Assembly (NCBI RefSeq): GCF_009765355.1
Contig: NZ_VTHK01000001.1
Coordinates: 372,001-436,000 of the forward strand
DNA from: Amycolatopsis anabasis
GTDB lineage: Bacteria; Actinomycetota; Actinomycetes; Mycobacteriales; Pseudonocardiaceae
Length of the DNA stretch: 64,000 nucleotides
Direction: 5' to 3'
Shown here: in pieces, positions 49,279 through 57,908 of the stretch
How positions within the stretch are numbered: the first letter of the stretch is position 1
Layout: each line of letters begins with the position of its first letter
The notes under the pieces: model-generated
Databases searched by the model: none
What the model was told of the DNA's origin: nothing
Seen by the model: only the letters and a program-made list of their open reading frames with translations
Translations under genes and position numbers: made by a program

Positions 49279-51887
49279 CTGTCTTCGGGACTTTCGAGTC
49301 GCTCGAGTCGTCGTTCGATCGCGTCCAGGCGCCGGGCCTGGGTTTCGGCCTGCCGATCGGACCGGTGCTGCACCCGGCGGATCGCCTCCCGCGTGCCGTC
49401 GGTCAGCCTCCCGAGGATCCGGCGCTGGTGGGTGTCGTAGTGGTCGAGCGCGCGGCGGATCACCCGGCGCAGGGCCGGGGCGAGCGGGACCCGCGACGGG
49501 CTGTGCGGATCGGGCTCCCAGTGCAGCGCCTCGCGGGCCCGGTCCAGCGGCGCGAGGGGATCGTCCCCGGGCGGCCCGTCGCCGCCGCGGGCGCGCCAGG
49601 TCTCGTAGGCGCCGCGGAGTGCATCGCGCATCCAGGCCGCGGCCGCGTCCAGGGACCGGGTGCGCAGCACGTGCTCGCGGGCCGCCGCCCCGCGCCGGCG
49701 CGCTTCCGCCGGGTCGTCGGCCACCTCGCGCAGGGCGCGGGCCGCCGCGTCCAGATCGGGTTCGGCCCAGACGGCTTCCTGCTGGTAGGGCACCCAGCCG
49801 GGGCCGACCTCGGTCATCGTGTACGGGATCGGCCAGCCGCAGTCCGCGGTGAAGAACTCGGTGGTGCTGGAGTAGTCCGTCGCGATCACCGCGAGGCCGC
49901 GGACCATGGCCTCGGCGACGGTCAGCCCGAACCCCTCGCTGCGGTGCAGGGACACGTACGCGTCGCTGGTCTCGTACAGGGCCGCGAGCTCGTCGACGCC
50001 GAGGTACCGGTCGAGCAGTTCGATCCGCGGATCGTCGCCGATGGCGCGGCGCAGCCGTTCCGCGGCCGCGGTGTGCAGGTGCCCGTTGGTGGCCTTGATC
50101 GTCAGGCGCACGTCGTCCCGGCCGGGGAACGCGCGCCGGAACGCGGTGACCACGCCCCACGGGTTCTTGCGCCCGCCGGTCGAGTTGAAGTCGAAGGCGA
50201 ACAGGAACCGCGCGGGCGCCCCGGGTTCCCGCGGCGGGCGGGTGACCGGGCCGGGGTCGAGCACCGGCACCGGGATCACCTTGACCGGCACCGGGGAATG
50301 CGCGGCGATCGACCGGCGGGCGAACTCGCTGACCGTCCACACCTCGTCGACGTGGGCGAACCCGGCGTGCATGGTCTCCGGGAACTCCTCGAGCTCCCAG
50401 GCCCACAGGCCGATCCGGTACCGGTGGTGGCCGACCTCGGGATGGCTGTTCAGCAGCAGTGCGGTGTAGTCGGAGTTGACCGCGAGGACGCTCACCGGGA
50501 AACGCGGCCGCCCGGCCGTGTCCGGGTGGTCCAGGGCGGTGCGCACGGTCTTCGTCAGCGAGTGCTCCTCGACCACGGAGACCACCGGCACGCCCGATTC
50601 CCGCACCACGCGGTGCACGATCCGGCCCATCTCGCCGAGTCCGAGTTCGGCGGTCAGGTAACCGGCCACGTTCACCCCGAACTCGTCGACCGGATCGTCC
50701 ACCGGGGCCGGATCGCGGGGCAGCGCCCACTCCGGGAGCAGGCCCTCCTCGGTGCCGTGGGCCGTGCACCACTGGCGGAATCCGGCCGACCCCACCGGGT
50801 CGCCGAACACGGCCTGCAGGTCGATCCGGGCCGCCCAGACCGCCATGATCAGCCGGTTCAGCCCGGCGGCCGCCTCGACCGGCGAAGCCGGGGAGGCCAG
50901 CCACTGCCGGAACGCCAGGCCGCGGTCCTCGCCGAACGGATGCGGCGGCGCCTTCTCGACGGTCCGGCCGAGCGGATCCGGTTCGACCTCGGCGCGTTCG
51001 ACCTTGCGCCAGGCGGCGTGGAACAGCCGCCGCATCTCCCGGGTGAGCGCCGAACCGTCCGGCAGGCGGTCGAACCGGTAGCGGACGTCCTTCCGGTAGC
51101 CCGCCCGGACGACCTTGTCCCGGTGGGCGTCGGCGAGTTCGCGCAGCCGGGCGTCCGCGGACAGCAGGACCCGCGGTTTGCTCGAGCAGGTCCCGCTGAG
51201 CAGCCACGGGGTCTCCGGGTCGTAGCCGGTGAAGTGCAGGAGCCGGACGTTGCCGAGGCCGCGTTCGTGCAGGTTCCAGTACGCGACGCCGAGCCCGGGG
51301 TCGCGGACCACGGTGTGCCGGAACAGCCCCGGCACCAGGTCGAACACGGGCCGTTCCGGCCGCGGCGGCACCGGTTCGGGCTGCTTGCGCCGGGCCCGTT
51401 CGGCCCAGAAGTCGAGGAATCCCCGGGCGCCCTGCCCGGCCGCGAGGAAACCGGGGTCGAAGACGCCCGGCGCCTCGGCGGGATCCCGGCCGTCGTCCGG
51501 CAACGGGGCCAGCAGGGCGGGCGTGAGCACCAGGTCGTGCTCCGCGGCGAGCGCGGTGACCTCGGACAGCGGCGCGAAGACCTCGGTTTCCGGATCGAGG
51601 AGGACGGCCACCTCGAACCGGTCGAGCAGTTGCCGCAGCACCAGCGGCCGGACCGCCTCGATCAGGTCGTCCGCGCCGTAACAGGTGGCCAGCCGCAGGT
51701 AGGCGTCCGGATCGAGGTCGAGCCAGTCGTACCCGGCGATCCGGTACCCGTCGCCGGTTTCGTCTGTCCCGTCCACGACGAGGACCACGAACTCCTGGCC
51801 GGGATGGTGTTCCAGGTAGGTCTCGGCCAGGACCCGGGCGGCGGGGAGCCGGTCCCGGGCGACGACGGTGGCTGCCCCGGTCGCCAT
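49275..51887 (-). CDS. Bipartite glycosyltransferase: nucleotide-diphospho-sugar-like N-half plus GT4-like C-half
   Basis: 870 residues from ATG 51887 (GTG 51923 would add 12). The N-half (about 1-380) resembles GT-A-like proteins of capsule loci: ARDRLPAARVLAETYLEHHP, QLLDRFEVAVLLDPETEVFA, FLDFWAERARRKQ, GVAYWNLHERGLGN. The C-half (about 410-740) is GT-B: FGVNVAGYLTAELGLGEMGR, IGLWAWELEEFPETMHAGFA, FDFNSTGGRKNPWGVVTAFR and YVSLHRSEGFGLTVAEAMVR. The last 80 residues are a basic coiled coil (RILGRLTDGTREAIRR, RRLDAIERRLERLE). First gene of the leftward operon. Confidence 0.9.
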   Translation of the reverse strand: MATGAATVVARDRLPAARVLAETYLEHHPGQEFVVLVVDGTDETGDGYRIAGYDWLDLDPDAYLRLATCYGADDLIEAVRPLVLRQLLDRFEVAVLLDPETEVFAPLSEVTALAAEHDLVLTPALLAPLPDDGRDPAEAPGVFDPGFLAAGQGARGFLDFWAERARRKQPEPVPPRPERPVFDLVPGLFRHTVVRDPGLGVAYWNLHERGLGNVRLLHFTGYDPETPWLLSGTCSSKPRVLLSADARLRELADAHRDKVVRAGYRKDVRYRFDRLPDGSALTREMRRLFHAAWRKVERAEVEPDPLGRTVEKAPPHPFGEDRGLAFRQWLASPASPVEAAAGLNRLIMAVWAARIDLQAVFGDPVGSAGFRQWCTAHGTEEGLLPEWALPRDPAPVDDPVDEFGVNVAGYLTAELGLGEMGRIVHRVVRESGVPVVSVVEEHSLTKTVRTALDHPDTAGRPRFPVSVLAVNSDYTALLLNSHPEVGHHRYRIGLWAWELEEFPETMHAGFAHVDEVWTVSEFARRSIAAHSPVPVKVIPVPVLDPGPVTRPPREPGAPARFLFAFDFNSTGGRKNPWGVVTAFRRAFPGRDDVRLTIKATNGHLHTAAAERLRRAIGDDPRIELLDRYLGVDELAALYETSDAYVSLHRSEGFGLTVAEAMVRGLAVIATDYSSTTEFFTADCGWPIPYTMTEVGPGWVPYQQEAVWAEPDLDAAARALREVADDPAEARRRGAAAREHVLRTRSLDAAAAWMRDALRGAYETWRARGGDGPPGDDPLAPLDRAREALHWEPDPHSPSRVPLAPALRRVIRRALDHYDTHQRRILGRLTDGTREAIRRVQHRSDRQAETQARRLDAIERRLERLESPEDR

Positions 51888-52056
51888 CTCAGCGCCTGCC
51901 CCGAGAACTCGCTCCGCGATCACGTCGACAGGGCGCTCCTTGGCGAGCCGCGCTCGGCGCTGCTGCTGGGCACCCTGCCGCCGCGCTAGCGGGGCCTTCG
52001 GCCGGGCGAGTTCCCCGGTGCATTTTCGCAGTTCACTCCGGTTTCAGACGTCATCG
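51888..52056. other. Gap between the glycan operon and the MSWQEELRRLD genes
   Basis: 169 bp. It must contain the promoter for the leftward glycan operon and the end of the leftward gene at 52057. No strong hairpin or recognisable -10 is visible; GC content is normal. If the glycosyltransferase starts at GTG 51923 the gap is 133 bp. Confidence 0.35.
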
Positions 52057-53259
52057 TCAGCTGTTGTCGGCGGGCAATGCCTGCAGCTGCGCGGCGAGGA
52101 TCTCGTCGAACACCCGGCTGATCTCGGTGAGGTCGTTGCCCTCGACGTGCAGCCGCACGATGGTGTTCTTGTGGGCGTAGTGCGCCCGGATGAGCGCCTT
52201 GCCGCCCTCGACCTTGTTCAGCTGGGTCACCTTGACGCCCGGCGGCGTGGCCCCGGAGTAGTACTGCAGGCCGTACTTGATCTGCAGCTCGACCAGCTTG
52301 TCCCGGGCGATGGTCGCGGCGTTCGGCGAGGACGACTCCGAGGTGAGGACGACCGCGCTGATGCTCGAGGGCAGGTTCGACACGGCGAGCCGGGACTTCT
52401 CCGCGCCCGCGGTCGTGTAGGCGGCGTTCTCGTCGTCGGTCAGCACCTTGCGGGCGGTCACCTCGGAGAACTGCGGGAAGTCGGTGACCTCGGCGACCGT
52501 GCCGGGCAGCTTGGCGATCTCCAGGTTGTCCTTGGGCTTGGCCGAGCTGGCCGGCGGCTGGTTGCTCTGGCTCGCCGTGGGCGGCGTGGTGTCGTCCGAC
52601 TTGTTGGAGAACAGGAAGAACGCGCCGACGCCCAGACCGGCGAGCACGACCACGGCGACGACGATCGCGATGATCTTCTTCTTCGAGCCGGACGGCTCGC
52701 CGAAGACCTCGGGCCCCTGGCCGACCCACTCGTGGCTGCTCGACGGCGCGATCGGCGGGAAGTCACCGCCACCCCACGGCGGGCTGGCGTCGGCGCTCGG
52801 CGAGTTCCAGACGGGCTGCTGTTGCCGTGGCTGCTGCTGGGCGGGGAAGCCGCCGGAGGGCGAGGCCGGACCGCCGGGGTACCCGCCGGCCACCTGCTGC
52901 GGCGGCACGCCCGGGACGACCTGCGTCCGGTCCGCGTCGCCCTGGCCGGGCTGGGCCGTCTGCCAGCTGGGCCGCACGGCCTGGGTGCGCTCGCCGCTGG
53001 TGTCGGCGTTCCCGACGATCTGCGTGCTGTCGGCGGACGGTCCCGGTGCGGGCGGCTGCTGCTGCGGCGGCCCGCTCACCGGCGCGATGATCTGCGTGCT
53101 GTCCGCGTTCCCGGTGCCCTGCTGGGGCTGTTGGTTCTGGGGGTCGGCGTTGACGGCCGAGGACAGCACGTTGTCCCGCCGAACCCGGTAATCGTCGGCT
53201 GAGATCTGCCCGGCGGCCAGCTCCTGGTCCAACCGGCGAAGTTCCTCCTGCCAGGACAA
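52057..53259 (-). CDS. Single-pass membrane protein with N-terminal MSWQEELRRLD module and TQ-motif repeats
   Basis: 400 residues. Residues 1-32 form a short helical module (MSWQEELRRLDQELAAGQIS ADDYRVRR) resembling SHOCT domains. Residues 40-180 are Pro/Gln/Gly-rich and carry four acidic-x-Thr-Gln-hydrophobic motifs: ADSTQII (Thr55), ADSTQIV (Thr79), ERTQAV (Thr92) and DRTQVV (Thr112). One transmembrane helix follows (KKKIIAIVVAVVVLAGLGVG, about 193-215), then an extracellular domain of about 170 residues. The motifs look like Ser/Thr-kinase/FHA-type phosphosites. Paralogue at 53372. Function unknown. Confidence 0.8.
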   Translation of the reverse strand: MSWQEELRRLDQELAAGQISADDYRVRRDNVLSSAVNADPQNQQPQQGTGNADSTQIIAPVSGPPQQQPPAPGPSADSTQIVGNADTSGERTQAVRPSWQTAQPGQGDADRTQVVPGVPPQQVAGGYPGGPASPSGGFPAQQQPRQQQPVWNSPSADASPPWGGGDFPPIAPSSSHEWVGQGPEVFGEPSGSKKKIIAIVVAVVVLAGLGVGAFFLFSNKSDDTTPPTASQSNQPPASSAKPKDNLEIAKLPGTVAEVTDFPQFSEVTARKVLTDDENAAYTTAGAEKSRLAVSNLPSSISAVVLTSESSSPNAATIARDKLVELQIKYGLQYYSGATPPGVKVTQLNKVEGGKALIRAHYAHKNTIVRLHVEGNDLTEISRVFDEILAAQLQALPADNS

Positions 53260-53305
53260 ACCTGGCCCCCTTCCCTCAAAGTGCGCCCGAGCCCCGCAGA
53301 CTCAC

Positions 53306-53334
53306 GCACATTGTGCACTCAGGGCGTTTCGCCC
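53306..53334. promoter_or_regulatory. GCACATTGTGC palindrome and small GGGCG hairpin between paralogues
   Basis: gcacattgtgc (53306-53316) is a perfect 11-base palindrome about 47 bases upstream of the 53259 start, positioned as an operator. gggcg-ttt-cgccc (53322-53334) follows and could be a weak terminator for the gene at 53372, which ends 38 bases away. Confidence 0.35.
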
Positions 53335-53371
53335 CGGCTGCCGAGGGTCGATTCGTAACCAGCGCGCGGGC

Positions 53372-54451
53372 TCACCCCGGGGGAAGCACCGCCCGCATGG
53401 CCTTGACCACCTCGTCCTGCCGCGAAGCCAGGGTCGATTTGTCCTGGTCGAGCGGTTGTCCGAAGGCCACGCTCACGACCTTGTCCCCGGACGCGTACCA
53501 GGTCGCCTTGACCCGGGTCTTGGTGTCGGACCCGGTCGCCGTGGTGACGTCGGAATCGACCTTGGTGAAGCCGCTGGCGAGCGTGCCCCGGTACAGGTAC
53601 TCGGCCACCGACTTGGCGTTGGCCGGGCTGCCGGTCGGCACCACCAGGACCAGGTAGCTGCTGCCGTTCACCGCGGACCCGCGGAAGATGACCTCGGTCG
53701 CGCCGTTGCGGGCGAAGGCGTCGGCGTACTGCTGGGGGTAGAGCCCGAGTTCGCGGCCCCGCGCGATGGACATCGTCGAGTTGTTCGGGTTCTGCACCCC
53801 GGGCAACGCGGGCAGGCGTTCCTCCAGCGGCGCGTCCGCCGGGGCGGACGGGGCCGGGGGCTGGGCCTGCGGGCTCGACGCCGGATCGCCGGCGCGGGTG
53901 GAGTTGTACCACCAGGCGCCGCCGATGATCAGCGCGAGCACCAGGAGCACCCCGAGCGAGAGGAACAGCCACGTCGGTTTCGTGCGGTTGGCCCGCATGG
54001 CGGGGAACGGATCGTCGACCGGATAGGGCTGCGTGCTCGGCGTCGCGGGCACGGGCGCGGGCGCGGGTGGCGGAACCGGCGGCGGCGCGGGCGGGCGGAC
54101 CGCGGGCCGGATGACCGTCGGCGCCTCGGCCAGGCGCGGGTGCTCCATCGAATCGGTGGTGCGGCTGTCCGCGGGACTCGGCGCGGTGGTCGGCTTGTCG
54201 GTGGAGAGCAGGGCCGCCGACGACGGCTTCGCGGGTTTGGGCGGTTCCGGCGCGGGCGGGGGTGTGCTCGGGTTCGCGCTCTGCCAGCCGGGCCGGTCGG
54301 TGCGGGCCAGCGGGGAGGCGACCGGGGAGGGCGCGGCGCCGCCGGAAGCCGAGGCGAGCAACTCGTCCCGCAGCTTGCGGTGCTGGTGCTGGGTGATCTT
54401 GCCGCCGGCCAGCTCGGTGTCCAGACGGCGCAGTTCTTCCTGCCAACTCAT
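53372..54451 (-). CDS. Paralogue of the 52057 protein: MSWQEELRRLD module, membrane helix, extracellular domain
   Basis: 359 residues from ATG 54451, chosen for the GAGGAG ribosome binding site and because MSWQEELRRLDTELAGGKIT aligns with the start of the neighbouring protein. The linker (about 40-165) is Pro/Ala/Thr-rich. The transmembrane helix (LFLSLGVLLVLALIIGGAWW, about 182-202) is followed by a globular domain of about 130 residues with LGLYPQQYADAFARNGATEV and YLVLVVPTGSPANAKSVAEYL. The two extracellular domains have diverged more than the N-termini. Function unknown. Confidence 0.8.
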   Translation of the reverse strand: MSWQEELRRLDTELAGGKITQHQHRKLRDELLASASGGAAPSPVASPLARTDRPGWQSANPSTPPPAPEPPKPAKPSSAALLSTDKPTTAPSPADSRTTDSMEHPRLAEAPTVIRPAVRPPAPPPVPPPAPAPVPATPSTQPYPVDDPFPAMRANRTKPTWLFLSLGVLLVLALIIGGAWWYNSTRAGDPASSPQAQPPAPSAPADAPLEERLPALPGVQNPNNSTMSIARGRELGLYPQQYADAFARNGATEVIFRGSAVNGSSYLVLVVPTGSPANAKSVAEYLYRGTLASGFTKVDSDVTTATGSDTKTRVKATWYASGDKVVSVAFGQPLDQDKSTLASRQDEVVKAMRAVLPPG

Positions 54452-54589
54452 CTGGTCGCTCCTCGTCGGTCTCTCCCGGGACCCTCGACGCCCCTCGGCG
54501 GTAACCGTAGCGCTTTCGAGTGAAAGTCGTCCGGGCATCCGGACATCTCACCTGGGGGAACCGGGCGATTCACTGCGTAGAGTGGAGGC
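54452..54589. promoter_or_regulatory. Divergent region between the membrane paralogue and msrA
   Basis: 138 bp. tgcgtagagtgg (54571-54582) lies just before the msrA ATG at 54590; TAGAGT is a plausible -10 for a short-leader message. No obvious palindromic operator. Confidence 0.35.
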
Positions 54590-55255
54590 ATGTCGTGGTT
54601 TGGTCGAGACAGGACCCGGCCGGTGTCCGCCGAGGACGCGCTCCCGGGTCGCAGCGAGCCACTGGCGGCGCCCGAGACGCACGCGGTGCATCCGGATCGC
54701 CGCATCCAACCGCCGTTCCCGGACGGCCTGCGCACGGCGGTGTTCGGCCTCGGCTGCTTCTGGGGCGCCGAGCGGCTGTTCTGGATGACGCCGGGGGTGT
54801 ACTCGACGGCGGTGGGTTATGCGGGCGGCTACACCCCGAACCCGACGTATGAGGAGGTCTGCTCGGGCCTGACCGGGCACACCGAAGCCGTGCTGGTCGT
54901 CTACGACCCGGCGCGGGTTTCCTACGAGACGCTGCTCAAGGTGTTCTGGGAGGGCCACGACCCGACCCAGGGCATGCGCCAGGGCAACGACGTCGGCACC
55001 CAGTACCGCTCGGCGGTGTACTACGCCGACGACACCCAGCGCGCCGAAGCGGAAACCTCCCGGGAAACGTTCGCGGCCGCCCTGCGCGCCGCGGGCCACG
55101 GCGACATCACCACCGAGATCGCGCCGCTGCGGGAGTTCTACTACGCGGAGGACTACCACCAGCAGTACCTGTACAAGGTGCCGAACGGCTACTGCGGCCT
55201 CGGCGGCACCGGCGTGAGCTGCCCGGTCGGCCTGAACGTGAAGGGTGAGCGGTGA
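54590..55255 (+). CDS. msrA: Peptide methionine sulfoxide reductase A
   Basis: 221 residues, the long actinobacterial form with a 45-residue N-terminal extension. The catalytic Cys56 is in [34 protein letters not shown] and [20 protein letters not shown] are conserved MsrA segments. The C-terminal [16 protein letters not shown] carries the resolving cysteines. It reduces S-methionine sulfoxide in oxidised proteins, using thioredoxin. The next gene's GTG overlaps its stop by 4 bases, so expression is tied to a small XRE protein. Confidence 0.95.
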   Translation: MSWFGRDRTRPVSAEDALPGRSEPLAAPETHAVHPDRRIQPPFPDGLRTAVFGLGCFWGAERLFWMTPGVYSTAVGYAGGYTPNPTYEEVCSGLTGHTEAVLVVYDPARVSYETLLKVFWEGHDPTQGMRQGNDVGTQYRSAVYYADDTQRAEAETSRETFAAALRAAGHGDITTEIAPLREFYYAEDYHQQYLYKVPNGYCGLGGTGVSCPVGLNVKGER

Positions 55256-55506
55256 ACGGGACATCCGAGCGGCTGAGCGAGTTCCGCGCGCCGCGTATGA
55301 CCAAGTTGGAGCGGGCTCGGTGGGATGCCGACGACTCGGGTCGTTTGGTGCGGATGCTCCGCGAGGAACGCGGGCTCACGCGGTCACAGCTTGCCGAGGC
55401 GGCTGGGGTGCCGCACGTGGAGGTCGTGCGGTTCGAGGCGGGCGCGACGATTCCGTCCGAGCCGATGCTGATCCGTCTCACCCGTGCCCTGGGGTATCAC
55501 GCCTGA
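55252..55506 (+). CDS. Small XRE-type helix-turn-helix protein
   Basis: 84 residues, a single HTH_3 domain (about 30-82): [50 protein letters not shown]. No effector domain, so it is either a minimal repressor or an antitoxin-like partner. GTG start overlapping the msrA stop (GTGA) implies co-translation with msrA, and possible control of the oxidative-stress operon. Target unknown. Confidence 0.85.
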   Translation: MNGTSERLSEFRAPRMTKLERARWDADDSGRLVRMLREERGLTRSQLAEAAGVPHVEVVRFEAGATIPSEPMLIRLTRALGYHA

Positions 55507-55637
55507 GTACAAGGAACTGCCCGATCGGGTTGAGCGGGAAAGGTGAGTAGTAGGGTCCCCTTGTGCGCGGAAGGTAACCGCTGACCTCCGTCTCGTGACC
55601 GCGAGGCGTGGCAGGTCAGCACATTCAGGGGGAGTTC

Positions 55638-57371
55638 GTGGTCACCGACACCGTTGCGGACGGCCCGGTCACACGTGTCCGGGCGAAGCCGATCTTTCGT
55701 TGGTTCGCCCGGGAGGGGCCGCTCGTCGTCTTCGCCGGGCTGGCGCTTTCGGCGATCTTCAACTGGCCGATCGTCCGGCATCCCAAGTCCACGGTGCTGG
55801 GCGGGATCGGTGATCCGAACCTGCAGGCCTGGGAACTGGCGTGGCAGCACCACTTCCTCACCGCGGGCGGGGATTTCTGGTCCGCCAACATGTTCTACCC
55901 GGCGAAGGACACCTTCGCGTTCACCGATTCGCTGCTCGGCTACTTCCCGCTCGCCCTGTTCGGCGACGGGCAGTACGCCGCGATCCTGCGCTACAACATC
56001 GCCTACCTGCTGGCGTTCGCGCTCGCCTTCGTCGGGTGTTACCTGCTGGCCCGGCAACTGGGCGGCACCTGGCAGGCGGCGGCGCTGGCCGGGGTCGTGT
56101 TCGCGTGGGCGCCGTGGCGGCTCGCCCACAACAGCCACCTCAACGTCCTCTCGGTGGGCGGGATCGCGCTGGCCCTGTTCGCGCTGGCGCGGGGGCACGG
56201 CTACTCGTTCCGGTCCGGTCTGCGCCCCGAGCGCGCGCGGCCGTGGTGGGCGTTCGCCGGGTGGCTGCTCGCCGCCTGGCAGGTCTGTCTCGGCTTCGCC
56301 GTCGGCATCCCGTTCGTCTACGTGATGGGCCTGGTCGGCCTGGTGATCGCGGTGGTGAACGGGGTGCGACGGCGGCAGCTCGGTCGCCGGGTGAACCTCG
56401 CCAACGGCGCCGGGATGGTGGTCTTCCTCGGCGTCACGTACCTCCTGACGATCCCCTACCGCCGGGTCGTCGAGACCTACCACTTCGGACGCTCGGCGCA
56501 CGAGGTGGAGGTGATGTCGCCGCCGCCGCAGGGGCTGCTGACCGCGCACGGGCAGAGCTGGCTGTGGCAGGGCACGGTGTTCGACGATCTGACCCGGATA
56601 CCGGAACCCGCGGCGGGGGAGAAGCTGCTGTTCCCCGGGCTCGTGGTCCTCGTGCTGGCGCTGGCCGGTCTGGTGGTGAGCGCCTGGCCGGTGCGGGTGC
56701 GGATCGGTCTCGCCGCCGGGGCGGCCGTGGCGACGGTCCTCGCGCTCGGCACGAACTTCTTCGGCGGCGGGTTCACCTACCTCCTGCTGTGGAACAACCT
56801 CCCGGGCTGGGAGGCCCTCCGCACGCCCGGGCGCCTGATCCTCTGGACGATCCTGCTGCTCGCCCTGCTGGCGGCGGGCGCGGTCACCCGGCTTTCGCAG
56901 GTGCTGGCCGAACGGGGCGTCCGGAAACGGCTCGCCGCGTTCGTCCTCGTCCTGCCCGTGCTCGGCGCCCTGCTCGAAGGCGTCCCCGACCAGAGCCACG
57001 CCACGCCCCCGGGCATTCCGCCGGGGCTGCGCCAGGTGTTCGCGCAGACCCGCGATCCGATCCTCATCCTCCCCATCGACACCTTCGGCGAGTTCAACTA
57101 CCTGCTGTGGTCCACCGAGGGTTTCCCGCGGATCGCCAACGGCAACTCCGGGAACTTCCCGCCGCAGTACGAGGAAATCGTCGCGGCCTCCCAGTCCTTC
57201 CCGGACGCGCACAGCATCGCGGTGCTCGAGAAGTACGGCATCCGCAAGGTCGCGGTGCTGAAGGTCGCCGCGGCATCCAGCCCGTACGCGGAGGTCCTCC
57301 GGCGCCCGGTCGACCGGCAACGCCTCACCAGGGACGAATCCGCCGACGTCGTGGTGTTCACCCTCACCTGA
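55638..57371 (+). CDS. Polytopic membrane protein, GT-C-like, ~12 helices
   Basis: 577 residues from GTG 55638 (AGGGGGAG immediately upstream); GTG 55608 would add 10 residues. Helices alternate with short loops, with a large luminal-type loop holding DPNLQAWELAWQHHFLTAGGDFWSA between TM1 and TM2. That Asp-containing loop and NMFYPAKDTFAFTDSLLG resemble the first extracellular loop of lipid-linked-sugar GT-C glycosyltransferases, where an acidic residue binds the metal. The C-terminal 90 residues are soluble (FPRIANGNSGNFPPQYEEIV). Role in cell-envelope glycosylation is inferred. Confidence 0.8.
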   Translation: MVTDTVADGPVTRVRAKPIFRWFAREGPLVVFAGLALSAIFNWPIVRHPKSTVLGGIGDPNLQAWELAWQHHFLTAGGDFWSANMFYPAKDTFAFTDSLLGYFPLALFGDGQYAAILRYNIAYLLAFALAFVGCYLLARQLGGTWQAAALAGVVFAWAPWRLAHNSHLNVLSVGGIALALFALARGHGYSFRSGLRPERARPWWAFAGWLLAAWQVCLGFAVGIPFVYVMGLVGLVIAVVNGVRRRQLGRRVNLANGAGMVVFLGVTYLLTIPYRRVVETYHFGRSAHEVEVMSPPPQGLLTAHGQSWLWQGTVFDDLTRIPEPAAGEKLLFPGLVVLVLALAGLVVSAWPVRVRIGLAAGAAVATVLALGTNFFGGGFTYLLLWNNLPGWEALRTPGRLILWTILLLALLAAGAVTRLSQVLAERGVRKRLAAFVLVLPVLGALLEGVPDQSHATPPGIPPGLRQVFAQTRDPILILPIDTFGEFNYLLWSTEGFPRIANGNSGNFPPQYEEIVAASQSFPDAHSIAVLEKYGIRKVAVLKVAAASSPYAEVLRRPVDRQRLTRDESADVVVFTLT

Positions 57372-57439
57372 CTCCACGCGCGCTTCCGGTTTCGCGTACG
57401 GCACACAGCGCCGAACGGCGTAACCGCTAGCATCGCCGC

Positions 57440-57844
57440 GTGTTCGAGTACCACGGATGGGTGGCGATCTCCGAAACCCCGGGCCTGGACGGCGACGACG
57501 CGTTGCTGAACCGCGCGGTCAAACGGGTCCGGCGCCAGCTGAACGACATCGGCGGCGACCACCTCCTCGACCTGCGCTGGATGAACGGCGTCCCGCACGT
57601 GCACCTCGCGGGCTCGCCGATCCGGCGCGGGAGCTGGGGCGAGGAGATCGTGGAGCTGTTCAACCAGATCGCTCGCCTCGCCCCCGGCTCCTACGGGCTG
57701 CTGTACGTCCGTGACGACGACGATCCGTTCCAGGGCAACGAGTTCCAGGTCTACCGGATGGCCCGCGGCCAGGTGACCCGGCACGCCGACCCGTTCCTCT
57801 CCCCGGTGGTGCCGACCGTCGAGGACGGTTACCCCGACGATTAG
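57440..57844 (+). CDS. Imm7-like immunity protein (orphan)
   Basis: 134 residues. FEYHGWVAISETPG at the N-terminus, LDLRWMNGVPHVHLAGSPIR in the middle and GSYGLLYVRDDDDPFQGNEF, then VYRMARGQVTRHADPFLSPV match the Imm7 family, which protects against polymorphic contact-dependent or secreted toxins. No toxin gene with an RHS, LXG or WXG100 leader lies within this window, so it is an orphan immunity gene, protecting from neighbours or left from a lost locus. It may also have a domesticated role. Confidence 0.8.
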   Translation: MFEYHGWVAISETPGLDGDDALLNRAVKRVRRQLNDIGGDHLLDLRWMNGVPHVHLAGSPIRRGSWGEEIVELFNQIARLAPGSYGLLYVRDDDDPFQGNEFQVYRMARGQVTRHADPFLSPVVPTVEDGYPDD

Positions 57845-57908
57845 CGCGGTGAGAACAGGAATTCGCGGAAAATAGTCGGTGACCGCCGGTGCGGAAAGGG
57901 CAAGCGGG

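Noticed and set aside
41717..51887. Secondary-metabolite (glycopeptide or polyketide) cluster
   Set aside because: No PKS, NRPS or tailoring oxygenase is present; FkbM and GT4 enzymes here fit surface-glycan assembly better.
55497..57404. 635-codon minus-strand frame
   Set aside because: Shadow of the polytopic membrane protein; composition is Glu/Arg/His-rich with no motif.
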